From the NCBI GenBank assembly GCA_046349975.1, contig JAXMBH010000017.1:39692-103691 (forward strand): 64,000 bases of DNA. The letters run 5' to 3'. A program made the translations under genes and the position numbers. This stretch comes from JABDGM01 sp046349975. Lineage in GTDB: Bacteria > Planctomycetota > Planctomycetia > Pirellulales > Lacipirellulaceae. Position 1 is the stretch's first letter. The number at the start of each line of letters is the position of its first letter. This document shows, in pieces, positions 43,338 to 52,139 of the stretch. A model generated the notes under the pieces. That model had not been told where the DNA came from and ran no database searches. It was given only the letters and a program-made list of their open reading frames with translations.

Positions 43338-43556
43338 CTACTGACATGCCGGCGGATCCACGAGCCCGCCCAAAACACCGACGCGCCGCGCGATTTCCCG
43401 CCGCCAGCTCAGCACAAGGGAGTGAAATTCCCGCTGCGAACAATGCAGCCGTTCCAGCCCGGCTTTGCATTCGATCACGCTGCGCTTGTAGTTTTCGGCC
43501 AGCCGCTCGTATTCAAGAAACAGACTGGCTTCGCCGTTTTCCACATCCATCGCCAT
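43338..43556 (-). CDS. Small hypothetical protein
   Basis: 72 residues. The ATG has AAGGAG seven bases upstream, one of the better ribosome sites in the window. The sequence is a charged helix with heptad-like spacing (ASLFLEYERLAENYKRSVIE, RLHCSQREFHSLVLSWRREI) and no membrane segment. Possibly a coiled-coil partner. Function unknown. Confidence 0.6.
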   Translation of the reverse strand: MAMDVENGEASLFLEYERLAENYKRSVIECKAGLERLHCSQREFHSLVLSWRREIARRVGVLGGLVDPPACQ

Positions 43557-43799
43557 CGCTGACTCCTTTCAAGCAAGTGTTGTCAGTCATCTGGCAACGC
43601 ATGTTGTTTGATATCAGCCTCATCGTATGCCGGCGGGGGGCATAAAGCCAGCGCGGCGACCGGGTTTTATGTCATCCAGTCCGCTACACACGGTCGACAA
43701 CGCAACGCACAGGGCGCTGCGCCGCACGATGTGTAGCAAATGCCTCGGCATCCGGGCAATCCACCGCCGAGTACAATGCCGGCGGAAGAGGATAGGAAG

Positions 43800-44039
43800 A
43801 TGGCCGTCAATACGAAGTGCGACTGCTGTGGGCGCGACGCCTTTCGCCAGTACGTTGAAGTGATTGGCCCCGACGATTCCGTAAGCCGCTGGATTACGCT
43901 CATCGAATGCATGCACTGCGGAACGCATGCGACCAACGACGCCGACCAACAGGCGTTTGATCGCCTGAAACAGGCATCCAGGCGAACTTGGCTGCGACCG
44001 CTCATGCTGATTGGGCCGCTGGCGCTCTTGCAACTATGA
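43800..44039 (+). CDS. Small zinc-ribbon-like protein
   Basis: 79 residues from the ATG at 43800 with GAGG upstream; two other in-frame ATGs precede it. Two CxxC pairs (KCDCCGRDAF and ECMHCGTHAT) are about 30 residues apart and could bind one zinc. The C-terminal 20 residues are hydrophobic (LRPLMLIGPLALLQL) and may be a membrane anchor. It is convergent with the SulP gene. A frame of similar length on the opposite strand has no such features. Confidence 0.5.
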   Translation: MAVNTKCDCCGRDAFRQYVEVIGPDDSVSRWITLIECMHCGTHATNDADQQAFDRLKQASRRTWLRPLMLIGPLALLQL

Positions 44040-44085
44040 TCGTCGAACGGGCACGCGCGAACTCCTGCTGCCCATTACCGTAAGC

Positions 44086-46002
44086 CTACGCCACCGATTT
44101 CCGCAGCCGCGGCGGCGCTGCGTCTTCATCAAACTGGGCGTGGAGACTATCCCAGTCGATGATCAATCGACCGCCGGTTGCCTCGTGCTGCTTCGCCCAA
44201 TTCATGAGCAAATCGAAGCAGGCATGATCGATGTAATTGAGTCGTTCCAGGTCGACGTGCAGCTCCGCATTCGCCGGCACGCGCTCCAGCGCCGATGCCA
44301 ACAGCGGCAGCCGCAGGAATGTGGCGGCGCCGTTGAGCTTCAGCTGGCAGCGATTGCGACTCGGGTCTGCTTCCACTTCGGCGTGCAAGTGCGCGAACGT
44401 GTACAGCAGCTTCGCCGCCGACAGGCCGATGCCCACGACCACACCGGTGAGCAAATCGGTTGCCACGATCGTGGCCATCGTCGTTAGATAAATGCCGACT
44501 TCGCTCCAGCCATACTTCCGCAGTTCGCCGATGTGTTTGAGGTCGACGAGCTTGTAACCCGTGTACACGAGCACTGCCGCGAGTCCGGCCACGGGAATGG
44601 TCCGCAGCACCGGCGTGAGAAAGGCCACGAACACCAGCAACCAAATGCCGTGCAGCACCGCCGATTTGCGAGTCTTCGCCCCGGCCTGAACGTTCGCAGC
44701 ACTGCGCACGATGACGCCCGTCATCGGCAGCGCACCTACCAACCCGCACAGTGAATTGCCGAGGCCTTGGGCCATGAGCTCGCGATCATAGTTGGTACGC
44801 TGGCCGCCGTGCATTTTGTCGACAGCTGTTGCGCACAGCAGCGTTTCCGCACTGGCGATAAGCGCCATTACAAGAATGCTTTCCAGAATCGCAACGAGGT
44901 TTCCGTTCTGCAGCACCGCGAGCGAAGGCAGGCGAATCGCCGAAAACAGGTTATCCGGCGCCTCCACATACAACACGGGCAGGCTCCACAGAAACGCCGC
45001 CACGGCAGCAACCGTCACCGCCACCAGCGGCCCGGGAACGACTTTCCAGCGCCGCGGAATTGCCAACTGCCAGAACACCAGCACGCAGATGGTAAGCATG
45101 CCGACTTTCGCCGCCCATTGGTGGTTTTTCAAACCCGCGAGCAGCGACTCCAGGCTCTTCACCGCCCGTCTTTGCGCGTCTTCGTCGATCTGCTCGCTGC
45201 CCGTTTGCAGCGCGGCGAGGGCTTTTTGACTCTCGCTCACGGCTGCGGTTACGGCTTCCTTCGTAGAAGGTCCATTCGCTAACGCCTCCTGATTGTTCTC
45301 GATGCGCTGGGCCACCTGGCGCAAGCCTTCAGTGATCGCCGCTTGCTGCTTCGCATACTCGGCCGCGGCCTGGGCCGCTTCCGCCGGCTCGGCGGCAGCC
45401 ATCGAATCGCGCAGCGACACCTGCCGCGTGTGCAATGAACCCACATCCTTGAGCAACTCGGTGCGAATGGCCCGTTGTTCCGCCGTCGAGGCGGCCGGCA
45501 GCGGCAAACCCTTCGCGACCGCTTGCGGAATCGTCATCAGATTGCGAATGCCGTTCTCCTTCGGCTTGTCGTCGACCATCACATGGAACTGGCTGGCGAA
45601 AATGAGAATGCCGATGCCGCCCAGCATGCCATGAATCACGGCCGGCGATACCGCCCGAAACCACTGCCCCAGGCGGAACAGGCCGGCGGCAATCTGCAGC
45701 AATCCCGCACCGAGCACGATAAGGCTCAGCGCCGCCACACCCTGGCCGTTGACGATTTCATACACCACCACCGTGAGCCCCGCCGCCGGGCCGCTCACCT
45801 GCAGCGGCGAACCGGCCAACGTGCCGACGACGATGCCGCCGATGATGCCCGTGAGCAAGCCGGCCGCCACGGGCAACCCCGAGGCAATCGCAATGCCCAT
45901 GCACAACGGCAGCGCGACCAAGAACACCGCGATCGAGGCCGGGAAGTCAAATTTCAACGACGACAAGAAACTTTGTTCCGCAGGTTCCTGAACGGTACTC
46001 AT
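44086..46002 (-). CDS. SulP-family anion (bicarbonate-type) transporter with coiled-coil insert and STAS domain
   Basis: 638 residues from the ATG at 46002 (GGAG eight bases upstream). SulP/SLC26 transporters move sulphate, bicarbonate or other anions. Conserved parts are FDFPASIAVFLVALPLCMGI, VSGPAAGLTVVVYE, HGMLGGIGILIFASQ, SAETLLCATAVDKMHGGQRT, and GALPMTGVIVRSAANVQAGA in the second half, then a short STAS domain (HVDLERLNYIDHACFDLLMN). Between two membrane helices (about residues 145-295) lies an Ala/Glu/Gln-rich helical insert with heptad pattern (EAAQAAAEYAKQQAAITEG). It is not part of the normal fold. The beta-carbonic anhydrase gene lies 81 bp upstream on the same strand, which favours bicarbonate as substrate. 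Confidence 0.9.
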   Translation of the reverse strand: MSTVQEPAEQSFLSSLKFDFPASIAVFLVALPLCMGIAIASGLPVAAGLLTGIIGGIVVGTLAGSPLQVSGPAAGLTVVVYEIVNGQGVAALSLIVLGAGLLQIAAGLFRLGQWFRAVSPAVIHGMLGGIGILIFASQFHVMVDDKPKENGIRNLMTIPQAVAKGLPLPAASTAEQRAIRTELLKDVGSLHTRQVSLRDSMAAAEPAEAAQAAAEYAKQQAAITEGLRQVAQRIENNQEALANGPSTKEAVTAAVSESQKALAALQTGSEQIDEDAQRRAVKSLESLLAGLKNHQWAAKVGMLTICVLVFWQLAIPRRWKVVPGPLVAVTVAAVAAFLWSLPVLYVEAPDNLFSAIRLPSLAVLQNGNLVAILESILVMALIASAETLLCATAVDKMHGGQRTNYDRELMAQGLGNSLCGLVGALPMTGVIVRSAANVQAGAKTRKSAVLHGIWLLVFVAFLTPVLRTIPVAGLAAVLVYTGYKLVDLKHIGELRKYGWSEVGIYLTTMATIVATDLLTGVVVGIGLSAAKLLYTFAHLHAEVEADPSRNRCQLKLNGAATFLRLPLLASALERVPANAELHVDLERLNYIDHACFDLLMNWAKQHEATGGRLIIDWDSLHAQFDEDAAPPRLRKSVA

Positions 46003-46083
46003 GGTCAATCTCCCCAGCTTCACTTAAATCCGTGCCTAGATCTGAATACGCGAATACTCTTGGCTTTACCCAGTTGTTGCGAG

Positions 46084-46734
46084 TTACCAAGTTGCCGCCA
46101 CTGCGGAACCGACCACTTCATCGATCGAAACGAACGTGCGTCGCGATTCATCGAGCACGGTCACTTCGCCGGTTTCGAAGCGATAGAAGCAGCCATGCAA
46201 CCGCAACTCGCCCTCTGCCTCTTTCGCGGCAATCGCCTCATACGTGCGCAAGTGGTGAAGCTGCACGAGCACATTCGTTTTCACGCCGGTCGTGAGCAGA
46301 TCATCACCGGCTGCCGGCGAGAGCGACTCTTCAGCGATCTCGCGGCGGACCTGCTCGGCGTGCTTGAGCCAGTGCTCCACCAACGGCAAGCCTGCGAGCG
46401 ATTCGGGGCGCAACAGGCCCGATACCGCGCCGCAATGCGAATGCCCGCACACAATGATGTCTTGCACCTTGAGCACCTGCACGGCGTACTCGATGGTTGC
46501 CGCTTCGCCGCTCGGCATCGCACTGCAGGGCGGCACGATATTGCCCGCGTTCCGCAGAATGAACAACTCGCCGGGCTCAGTTTGCGTGAGCATCTGCGGC
46601 ACGATCCGCGAGTCGCTGCACGTAATGAACAGCGTCGACGGCTGCTGGCCGAACGCCAGTTCTTCAAACTGCGCCTGGCGCGACGGAAAGACATCTGAAC
46701 GAAATCTACGAATCCCGGAAATCAGCCGATGCAT
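46084..46734 (-). CDS. Beta-carbonic anhydrase
   Basis: 216 residues from the ATG at 46734, with GAGGAG about nine bases upstream. The zinc ligands are C39 (FITCSDSR, with the Asp/Arg dyad D41 and R43), H98 and C101 (IVCGHSHCGAV). It interconverts CO2 and bicarbonate. It is a soluble cytoplasmic enzyme by sequence. It precedes a SulP transporter by 81 bp on the same strand; pairing of carbonic anhydrase with SulP proteins is a recurrent bacterial arrangement for bicarbonate handling. No leader peptide. Length is normal. Confidence 0.93.
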   Translation of the reverse strand: MHRLISGIRRFRSDVFPSRQAQFEELAFGQQPSTLFITCSDSRIVPQMLTQTEPGELFILRNAGNIVPPCSAMPSGEAATIEYAVQVLKVQDIIVCGHSHCGAVSGLLRPESLAGLPLVEHWLKHAEQVRREIAEESLSPAAGDDLLTTGVKTNVLVQLHHLRTYEAIAAKEAEGELRLHGCFYRFETGEVTVLDESRRTFVSIDEVVGSAVAATW

Positions 46735-46930
46735 GGATAAACTCTCCTCGAATACACCGCAACGCACTGCGGAACAGCGGTTGCGATGGTGAATCCAGGT
46801 AGTCGTCGGTCGCGATCGAAGCTGCGCGACTGGCCCCAACCGAGCAGGTCAAGGAACCAGCCAGAAACAGCATCCCCGCAGCGAGCCCGAAACTACCGAA
46901 GATAGCGCCTGAAAGAATACTTACGCACAA
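46706..46930 (-). CDS. Possible small exported peptide overlapping the carbonic anhydrase start
   Basis: A 74-residue frame from a GTG begins with a signal-peptide-like segment (ILSGAIFGSFGLAAGMLFLA). It overlaps the first 29 bases of the carbonic anhydrase gene. No conserved motif. It may be chance. Confidence 0.25.
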   Translation of the reverse strand: MCVSILSGAIFGSFGLAAGMLFLAGSLTCSVGASRAASIATDDYLDSPSQPLFRSALRCIRGEFIHASADFRDS

Positions 46931-46951
46931 GAACGATTCGCCCGCGGCGAA

Positions 46952-47302
46952 TCAGCACGTAAGCGGCGCGAGCAGGCCATTCGAGAGTCGATGGCCACTA
47001 GGAGCGAGCAACAACACGGCGTTTTGCGTGTGGCCCAGATGGTTGGAAGCCGGCGTCGGGACCTCAAAGACGATCGCGAGCCGGCGCGATTCAAGTTTGA
47101 TCTGCCGCACGACATCCGATCGGCCGGATGTCGTGAACTCCTCCTGGCGTTCGCCGGAAGTTGCATCTTCCTGCGCCGTGCCCAGCCGGGTTTCGTCCAA
47201 CGCGATCAGCGGACCACCCATGCCGACCAGCCCCAGCACAAGCATTGCCGAATGCAACGCCGGCCGCAGACCGGAGACCGCTTTTCGCATTCGCTGGTGC
47301 AT
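46952..47302 (-). CDS. Small exported or membrane protein, unknown
   Basis: 116 residues from an ATG at 47302; another ATG four codons later. The N-terminus has a signal-type helix (ALHSAMLVLGLVGMGGPLIA). The rest is soluble, with RQIKLESRRLAIVFEVPTPA and a hydrophobic end. It may be transcribed with the carbonic anhydrase and SulP genes, which follow on the same strand. No family recognised. The start is uncertain. Confidence 0.4.
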   Translation of the reverse strand: MHQRMRKAVSGLRPALHSAMLVLGLVGMGGPLIALDETRLGTAQEDATSGERQEEFTTSGRSDVVRQIKLESRRLAIVFEVPTPASNHLGHTQNAVLLLAPSGHRLSNGLLAPLTC

Positions 47303-47329
47303 GGCGATGAAACGAGTCGCTGAATTCAA

Positions 47330-47384
47330 TGTAGGCGTCTCGCTCCGCGAGATGCATCGTCTCTCACGGAGCGAGAGACCTACA
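47330..47384. repeat. Imperfect inverted repeat
   Basis: TGTAGGCGTCTCGCTCCGCG (from 47330) pairs imperfectly with CGGAGCGAGAGACCTACA (to 47384) around a centre of about eight bases. It lies between the PVC haem gene and the small gene at 46952. Confidence 0.65.
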
Positions 47385-47541
47385 CTCTTTCAATCCAAAG
47401 TTGTAAACGCAGTATGAGGTTAGATCGACCAATTAGGTCGGTCAAGTGATTTATTCACCTCAGACCGACCATCGTCGATCCTCGCGAGCGAACCATGCGG
47501 ACTATTGCCCGATAGGTCGTAACCTATTTTCAGCAAGCAAG

Positions 47542-50500
47542 TTACCGCACGTTTGGCGCAGCTCGCCCCGCCAGGTTCGGCTCGGGAGCGCCCATTAAAT
47601 ACGCAAACAGATCCCCGATTTGTTCGAGGGAAAGTTTATTCGCCAGCCCCTCGGGCATCGTGGAGGTTTTACACGGCTGAATTTCCTCGATGTCGTCTTT
47701 TTTCAGCTCGACTTTTTGCCCGTCGGATTGCAGCACCACGGCGCCGCCGTCGGCGGTCGGCGCCACAATGCCCATGTACGTCTTGCCGTCGGCGACGACC
47801 GTCTTGCTCGCGTATTGATCCGAGACCACTTGGCTCGGGTACACGATCGACTCCAGGATTTCTTTCCGCTGGAACCGCTGGGCAACCGTCGTCAAATCCG
47901 GCCCAATGCCCTCGCCTTTGCCGCTGTAGCGGTGGCAGTTGATGCACTGGGCCTCCTTGAACACCTGCGCTCCGCGCGCCGCACTGCCCACTTTGCCTTC
48001 CGGGCTCTCCAGGTAGGCCAGCAGCTCTTCGTAGCTCCACTTGTTCGGTTGGGATTCCTTCGGCAGCTCGGCCGGCCGCTCGTTGGGGAATGTCGTCGCG
48101 TACCATTGCTGCCACGTGGCGAGTTGTTTATCCCATTCAGCGTTGTCAGCGTATGGTTGTTGACCAACCCATTTCGCCATCAGCTGCGCGGTCAAGTCGC
48201 CGCCGTTTTCCTTCAGCCGCAGACCCAAAACGATTGCATTGCGATACGGTTCCGACGTATCGGGCTGGCGGTTTACTTTCAGCAGTGCCGCCACGACCTC
48301 GCGGGCCGGCTCACCTTCGATCGTTCGCAGCGAATCAACCAGGATGGCCCAGTTCTCGCCTTCCGGATGTTGCGTGAGGCTCATGGCGACCGGCGCGCGG
48401 CGCTCCGGTTGCTTCGTATACACATCGCGCAGATACCGCTGCGATTCTTCGTCGCCAGCGCGGCCGAGCACCGCCACGATGCCGACGCGTAGCCGCGCGA
48501 TTGGTTCGCCAGTCTTGCCTTCCACGCGCTTGTCGAGCGCGCGAATCTCGGCGAGCACATCGGCGCCCGGATTCTCCGGCAGTCCCGCGAGCACGCTGAG
48601 CACCGACGAGGGATAGTCTTCACCGACCGCAATGAGCTGCCGCCGATCAGCCAGCGTGAGCTGCGCGAAGAAGTCGCGCGCAAAGTATTCGATATAACCG
48701 TTGAGGCTGTGCCCGCCTTCGAGGCCGCGCACGGTTTCCATGTACCGCAGCATGAGCAGCTTATCCGGCGTTTCCCAACCCGTCGCGATGCGCGCGGCGT
48801 AGGCCGCCACGTGCAGCTTCTCAACATCCGGAATCGGCGTCTCCAACTGGTGCGTCAGCTTATGAGCCGCGCCCGGCGGCTGCAAATACGCCAGTAGCCG
48901 CACGAGCTCGCGATTCATCGTGGCGTCGCGCGTCGGATATTCCTTGAGCAATTGCTGCGCGAGCGACGGCACATCTGCCGGCTGAACCTTGCCGCGAATG
49001 ATCGCCAGCTGCACGACCCGCAACAAATCAACGAACGCCGAGTCGCTCAGCTGCGGCGGTTTCTGGCCCGCTTCATTCGCTTGGCCGCGCATCATCGACT
49101 CACATCGCGCGATGATCGATTTCGCCAGACCAGGCGACGGGTTGACCACCAATAATCCCACGGCGCCGTAGGAAAATGGCCGCGGCGCCTCGAATGCCAA
49201 CACCTGCTCCTCCCACTGCTTCACCGGCACACGCTTCAGCGCTCGCCGGGCGGCAAATGCCACGAAACGGTCGTCGTCGGCAAGCAATTTCAACAACTGC
49301 GGCACGGGCGATTCCATGCCGCGATGCGTCACCGCTTCGCACGCCACGCGGCGCACCCAAGCGTCGTTGTCGCTGAGCGCCTGCAGCAACTTATCGCCGA
49401 ACTCGCCATCGGTGCGATTGCCCATCAGCCGCACCACTCGTGCCCGGACCGCTGGGTCTCTATCTGACGCCACCTGCAACAGCATCTGCGTCGACGGGGC
49501 GGGGCCGAAAAACGTCAGCAGCTCGATCGCCCGCAGCCGGTCGTGTTGCGGGCTCTCGGCATCGGTCACGATGCGTTCGAGCTCCGACTGCCATCGCTCA
49601 CCCAAGTTTCGCCGCACCGCGGCAATGCGCGCCCGCGCCCAATCGCTCTGCAGCTGCGGCTGATCGAGCGCCGCGCGAATGCCCTGGCCAAAATTAATGT
49701 TCTGCGGCGGCGCGGTGCCCGTCCACCGAATGCGATACACGCCGCCGTCGGTCCCGCGGCCACCCGTGCAGAAGTACAACGAACCGTCCGGGCCAACATC
49801 GAGCCCGGTCACATTCAGCGGCCGCCCTTTCAAGAACGTCGAGGCCGTCGCTTTGTACGTCGCCCCGTTCCGTTCCAGCTTCACCGCGTGAATCTGCCCC
49901 AGTGCCCAGTCAGCCACGAACAGCGTGTTCTGCAGCCGCGGCGGATAGGCCGTGTGCTCGTAATACACCACGCCCGTCGGCGAGCCTTGGCCCATATCCG
50001 CGGTCGGCGGCAGGCTATCGAGGTAATATGCCGGCCACTTCGCCCAGCCGCTCCGCCAGCCGTAATCGCCGCCCGGCGTCACGTGTACGATCCGCGTCGG
50101 CCGATACCACGGCGCGCCGATGTCCCACTCCATGTCGGCATCGTACGTGAACATTTCGCCGTCGGCGTTGAATGTGAAGTCGTACGGGTTGCGAAAGCCG
50201 CCCGCGACCATTTCCACAAAGCTCGCGTTCGTATCGGTGCGAATAAACGAACCACCCGGCGCTGGCACCCCTACTGCATGACCGTTCGGGTCTTCATACT
50301 TCGGCTGCACGAGGTCGCCTTCATAGGTCGTGACATACGGGCTGCGCGGATCGATCGAGGTGGCGATCTGGGCGAAGTTTCCTGAGAGCACGTACAGCAA
50401 CCCATCCGGCCCGAGCCGCACCGTATGCGGGCCGTGCTCGCCAATCACGCCGCGATACTTCACGAGCGCGACAATCTTCTCGCACTTCCCGTCGCCGTCG

Positions 50501-51735
50501 GCATCGGTAAGTTGGTACAGCGCCCCGCCTTCCGGCCCATCGCCGACCGCGTACACACGGTTGCCGAGCGACAGGATGCCCTGCACGTTCTTCACATCGC
50601 CGCAGAATTGTGCGACGGTGTCGAACTTGCCGTCCTTGTCTTTGTCGCGAATGAGCTCCAGCCCGCCGCCTTCGCGCGACACGATGAGGTCGCCCACCGC
50701 GTTGAACGTCATCGCGATCAGTGAGCCCGCCTGTTCGTCAGTAATGAGCCGATCGACGACAAACTCCGGATCGGTCATGAACCGCGAACCCTCCTCGGCG
50801 ATCACAATCTCATCGCCCCACGGCAATACGCCGCCGAGCGGGCCGTACACCTTGGCCGCGAGCCAATCGGTGTCGCGAATGCGAATCTGCACCCAATTCT
50901 CGAACGGCTTCACGCTCGTTTTCCAGCTGTCGTTGGTCGAAAAACTTTCGTACGTGCCACCTTTTTCTTTGACGATCACACGAGCCACGAGGCCGGCCGC
51001 CCCGGCATCGGTGTTCGTCGCCTTGACCGCGATCACATTCGTGCCCCCGACCAGAAATTTGGTGATGTCATGCACGTCCATCTTCCGCCAGTCGCCGCCT
51101 TGGCCCACCAACCGGCCATTCACGTACAGTTCGTACTGGTTGTCGGCCGCAATGTGCACCTGCCCGAAATCGGCTTGCGTCAACTCGAACGTTTTGCGGA
51201 AATAGCAGTCGCCCACCGGCACTTCGTCTTTCTTATGCGCGGGTGACCAGATCCAGTTCGCGCCGATGAGCTTCAGAAATTCTTCGCGCTGCTGGGGGGC
51301 GAGCTTTTGTCCGCCCGTTGTGCCCGCGGTGGCTGCGGAAGCTGCCGCTGCCGCGCCGCCGCCTTGGGCCTTATCGCTCACTACCGTGCCGCCATCGGCC
51401 TGGGGCTTCACCTTCGTCGCCGGTGCAGATTGCGATGCGGTCGTAGTGCCCTTGTTGCTCGCAGAGACATTCTGCGTGCGCGGCGCTGTCCGCACCGGCT
51501 GCTGTTGCGATTGCCGCGGCGTAGCCTGCTGGCTCTGGCCCGAAGTTTGAGGTTTCGAACTCGGCGCGGTCCGCTGCTTCGATGAGGCCGCATTGTTGTA
51601 CCGCTGCATCTGCTGCGAGTACGTGTTGCGCTGGTTCGACGAGCCGGTGGTTTGCCCGGCTGCTGGCTCCGCGCGCAGGCCAACGAACATTGCCAGGACC
51701 GCCAAAAGCGCGAGCTGCGTGCGCTGCATCGCCAT
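47542..51735 (-). CDS. PVC-type membrane-bound dehydrogenase with C-terminal haem-binding domain
   Basis: 1,397 residues from the ATG at 51735 (GAGG six bases upstream). A signal peptide ends near AAGQ. Residues about 24-145 are Gln/Ser/Thr-rich low complexity. A beta-sandwich with FRKTFELTQADFGQVHIAAD and YELYVNGRLVGQGGDW (about 155-290) resembles carbohydrate-binding jelly rolls. Then comes the PVC dehydrogenase beta-propeller (VVDRLITDEQAGSLIAMTFN; LGNRVYAVGDGPEGGALYQL; YVLSGNFAQIATSID), a long HEAT-repeat-like region, and a cytochrome-c-type end with CINCHRYSGKGEGIGPDL (CxxCH near residue 1263) and the family's VYPSQVVSDQYAS. It is likely a periplasmic enzyme that oxidises a sugar or alcohol and passes electrons to haem. 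Substrate unknown. Confidence 0.9.
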   Translation of the reverse strand: MAMQRTQLALLAVLAMFVGLRAEPAAGQTTGSSNQRNTYSQQMQRYNNAASSKQRTAPSSKPQTSGQSQQATPRQSQQQPVRTAPRTQNVSASNKGTTTASQSAPATKVKPQADGGTVVSDKAQGGGAAAAASAATAGTTGGQKLAPQQREEFLKLIGANWIWSPAHKKDEVPVGDCYFRKTFELTQADFGQVHIAADNQYELYVNGRLVGQGGDWRKMDVHDITKFLVGGTNVIAVKATNTDAGAAGLVARVIVKEKGGTYESFSTNDSWKTSVKPFENWVQIRIRDTDWLAAKVYGPLGGVLPWGDEIVIAEEGSRFMTDPEFVVDRLITDEQAGSLIAMTFNAVGDLIVSREGGGLELIRDKDKDGKFDTVAQFCGDVKNVQGILSLGNRVYAVGDGPEGGALYQLTDADGDGKCEKIVALVKYRGVIGEHGPHTVRLGPDGLLYVLSGNFAQIATSIDPRSPYVTTYEGDLVQPKYEDPNGHAVGVPAPGGSFIRTDTNASFVEMVAGGFRNPYDFTFNADGEMFTYDADMEWDIGAPWYRPTRIVHVTPGGDYGWRSGWAKWPAYYLDSLPPTADMGQGSPTGVVYYEHTAYPPRLQNTLFVADWALGQIHAVKLERNGATYKATASTFLKGRPLNVTGLDVGPDGSLYFCTGGRGTDGGVYRIRWTGTAPPQNINFGQGIRAALDQPQLQSDWARARIAAVRRNLGERWQSELERIVTDAESPQHDRLRAIELLTFFGPAPSTQMLLQVASDRDPAVRARVVRLMGNRTDGEFGDKLLQALSDNDAWVRRVACEAVTHRGMESPVPQLLKLLADDDRFVAFAARRALKRVPVKQWEEQVLAFEAPRPFSYGAVGLLVVNPSPGLAKSIIARCESMMRGQANEAGQKPPQLSDSAFVDLLRVVQLAIIRGKVQPADVPSLAQQLLKEYPTRDATMNRELVRLLAYLQPPGAAHKLTHQLETPIPDVEKLHVAAYAARIATGWETPDKLLMLRYMETVRGLEGGHSLNGYIEYFARDFFAQLTLADRRQLIAVGEDYPSSVLSVLAGLPENPGADVLAEIRALDKRVEGKTGEPIARLRVGIVAVLGRAGDEESQRYLRDVYTKQPERRAPVAMSLTQHPEGENWAILVDSLRTIEGEPAREVVAALLKVNRQPDTSEPYRNAIVLGLRLKENGGDLTAQLMAKWVGQQPYADNAEWDKQLATWQQWYATTFPNERPAELPKESQPNKWSYEELLAYLESPEGKVGSAARGAQVFKEAQCINCHRYSGKGEGIGPDLTTVAQRFQRKEILESIVYPSQVVSDQYASKTVVADGKTYMGIVAPTADGGAVVLQSDGQKVELKKDDIEEIQPCKTSTMPEGLANKLSLEQIGDLFAYLMGAPEPNLAGRAAPNVR

Positions 51736-52139
51736 ACTTGCCTCAACCGTGGTAGGATCGCGTGTCGAAACGGGGCGGCACTTTAGCAGCCCCACCACGG
51801 AAGTGACAACAGGTTTTCAATGACCCTTCGCGCTGCTAGCAGCGTAACATTAATCGTCAGCCCTCGGCTCTGCCGGGGGTATCCCCTAGACTCATCCACA
51901 ACGCTCCATCAAACCCCCGGCAGAGCCGGGGGCTGACGGTCGATGGATACCATCGAATCAGAGCGCCGAATTCGGTCGCCGGTTGACCGTCGTTGACGCG
52001 ATGTAAATCATTCTGTAGCGTACATTTCCGTCAAACTGCTGGCGGCTTGCGTCGGCCGCGACCACGCTTTTAAAAACATCCATCGCCGCCCTCGCCAATT
52101 GCTCTCCCGTCCCTCGATCCGTCAGCCTTCGGTTCACTC
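51736..52139. other. Divergent spacer with a strong inverted repeat
   Basis: 404 bp between the PVC gene and the oligopeptide-binding gene. The main structure is the 25 bp inverted pair at 51856-51937, listed separately. Both promoters must lie in this stretch. Confidence 0.6.
51856..51937. repeat. 25 bp inverted repeat, 24/25 matched
   Basis: GTCAGCCCTCGGCTCTGCCG GGGGT at 51856-51880 pairs with its reverse complement at 51913-51937 (one mismatch), around a 32 bp centre. I found no second copy in this window. Confidence 0.85.

Noticed and set aside
42937..43562. Plus-strand frames of up to 191 codons upstream of the porin
   Set aside because: No start site or conserved residues; the minus-strand 72-residue gene at 43338 has a good ribosome site and is preferred.
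43620..44033. Minus-strand frame of 137 codons opposite the zinc-ribbon gene
   Set aside because: The plus strand has two CxxC pairs and a ribosome site; the minus product has no such features.
45475..46698. Plus-strand frame of 407 codons across the SulP and carbonic anhydrase genes
   Set aside because: It is antisense to two genes with intact catalytic motifs.
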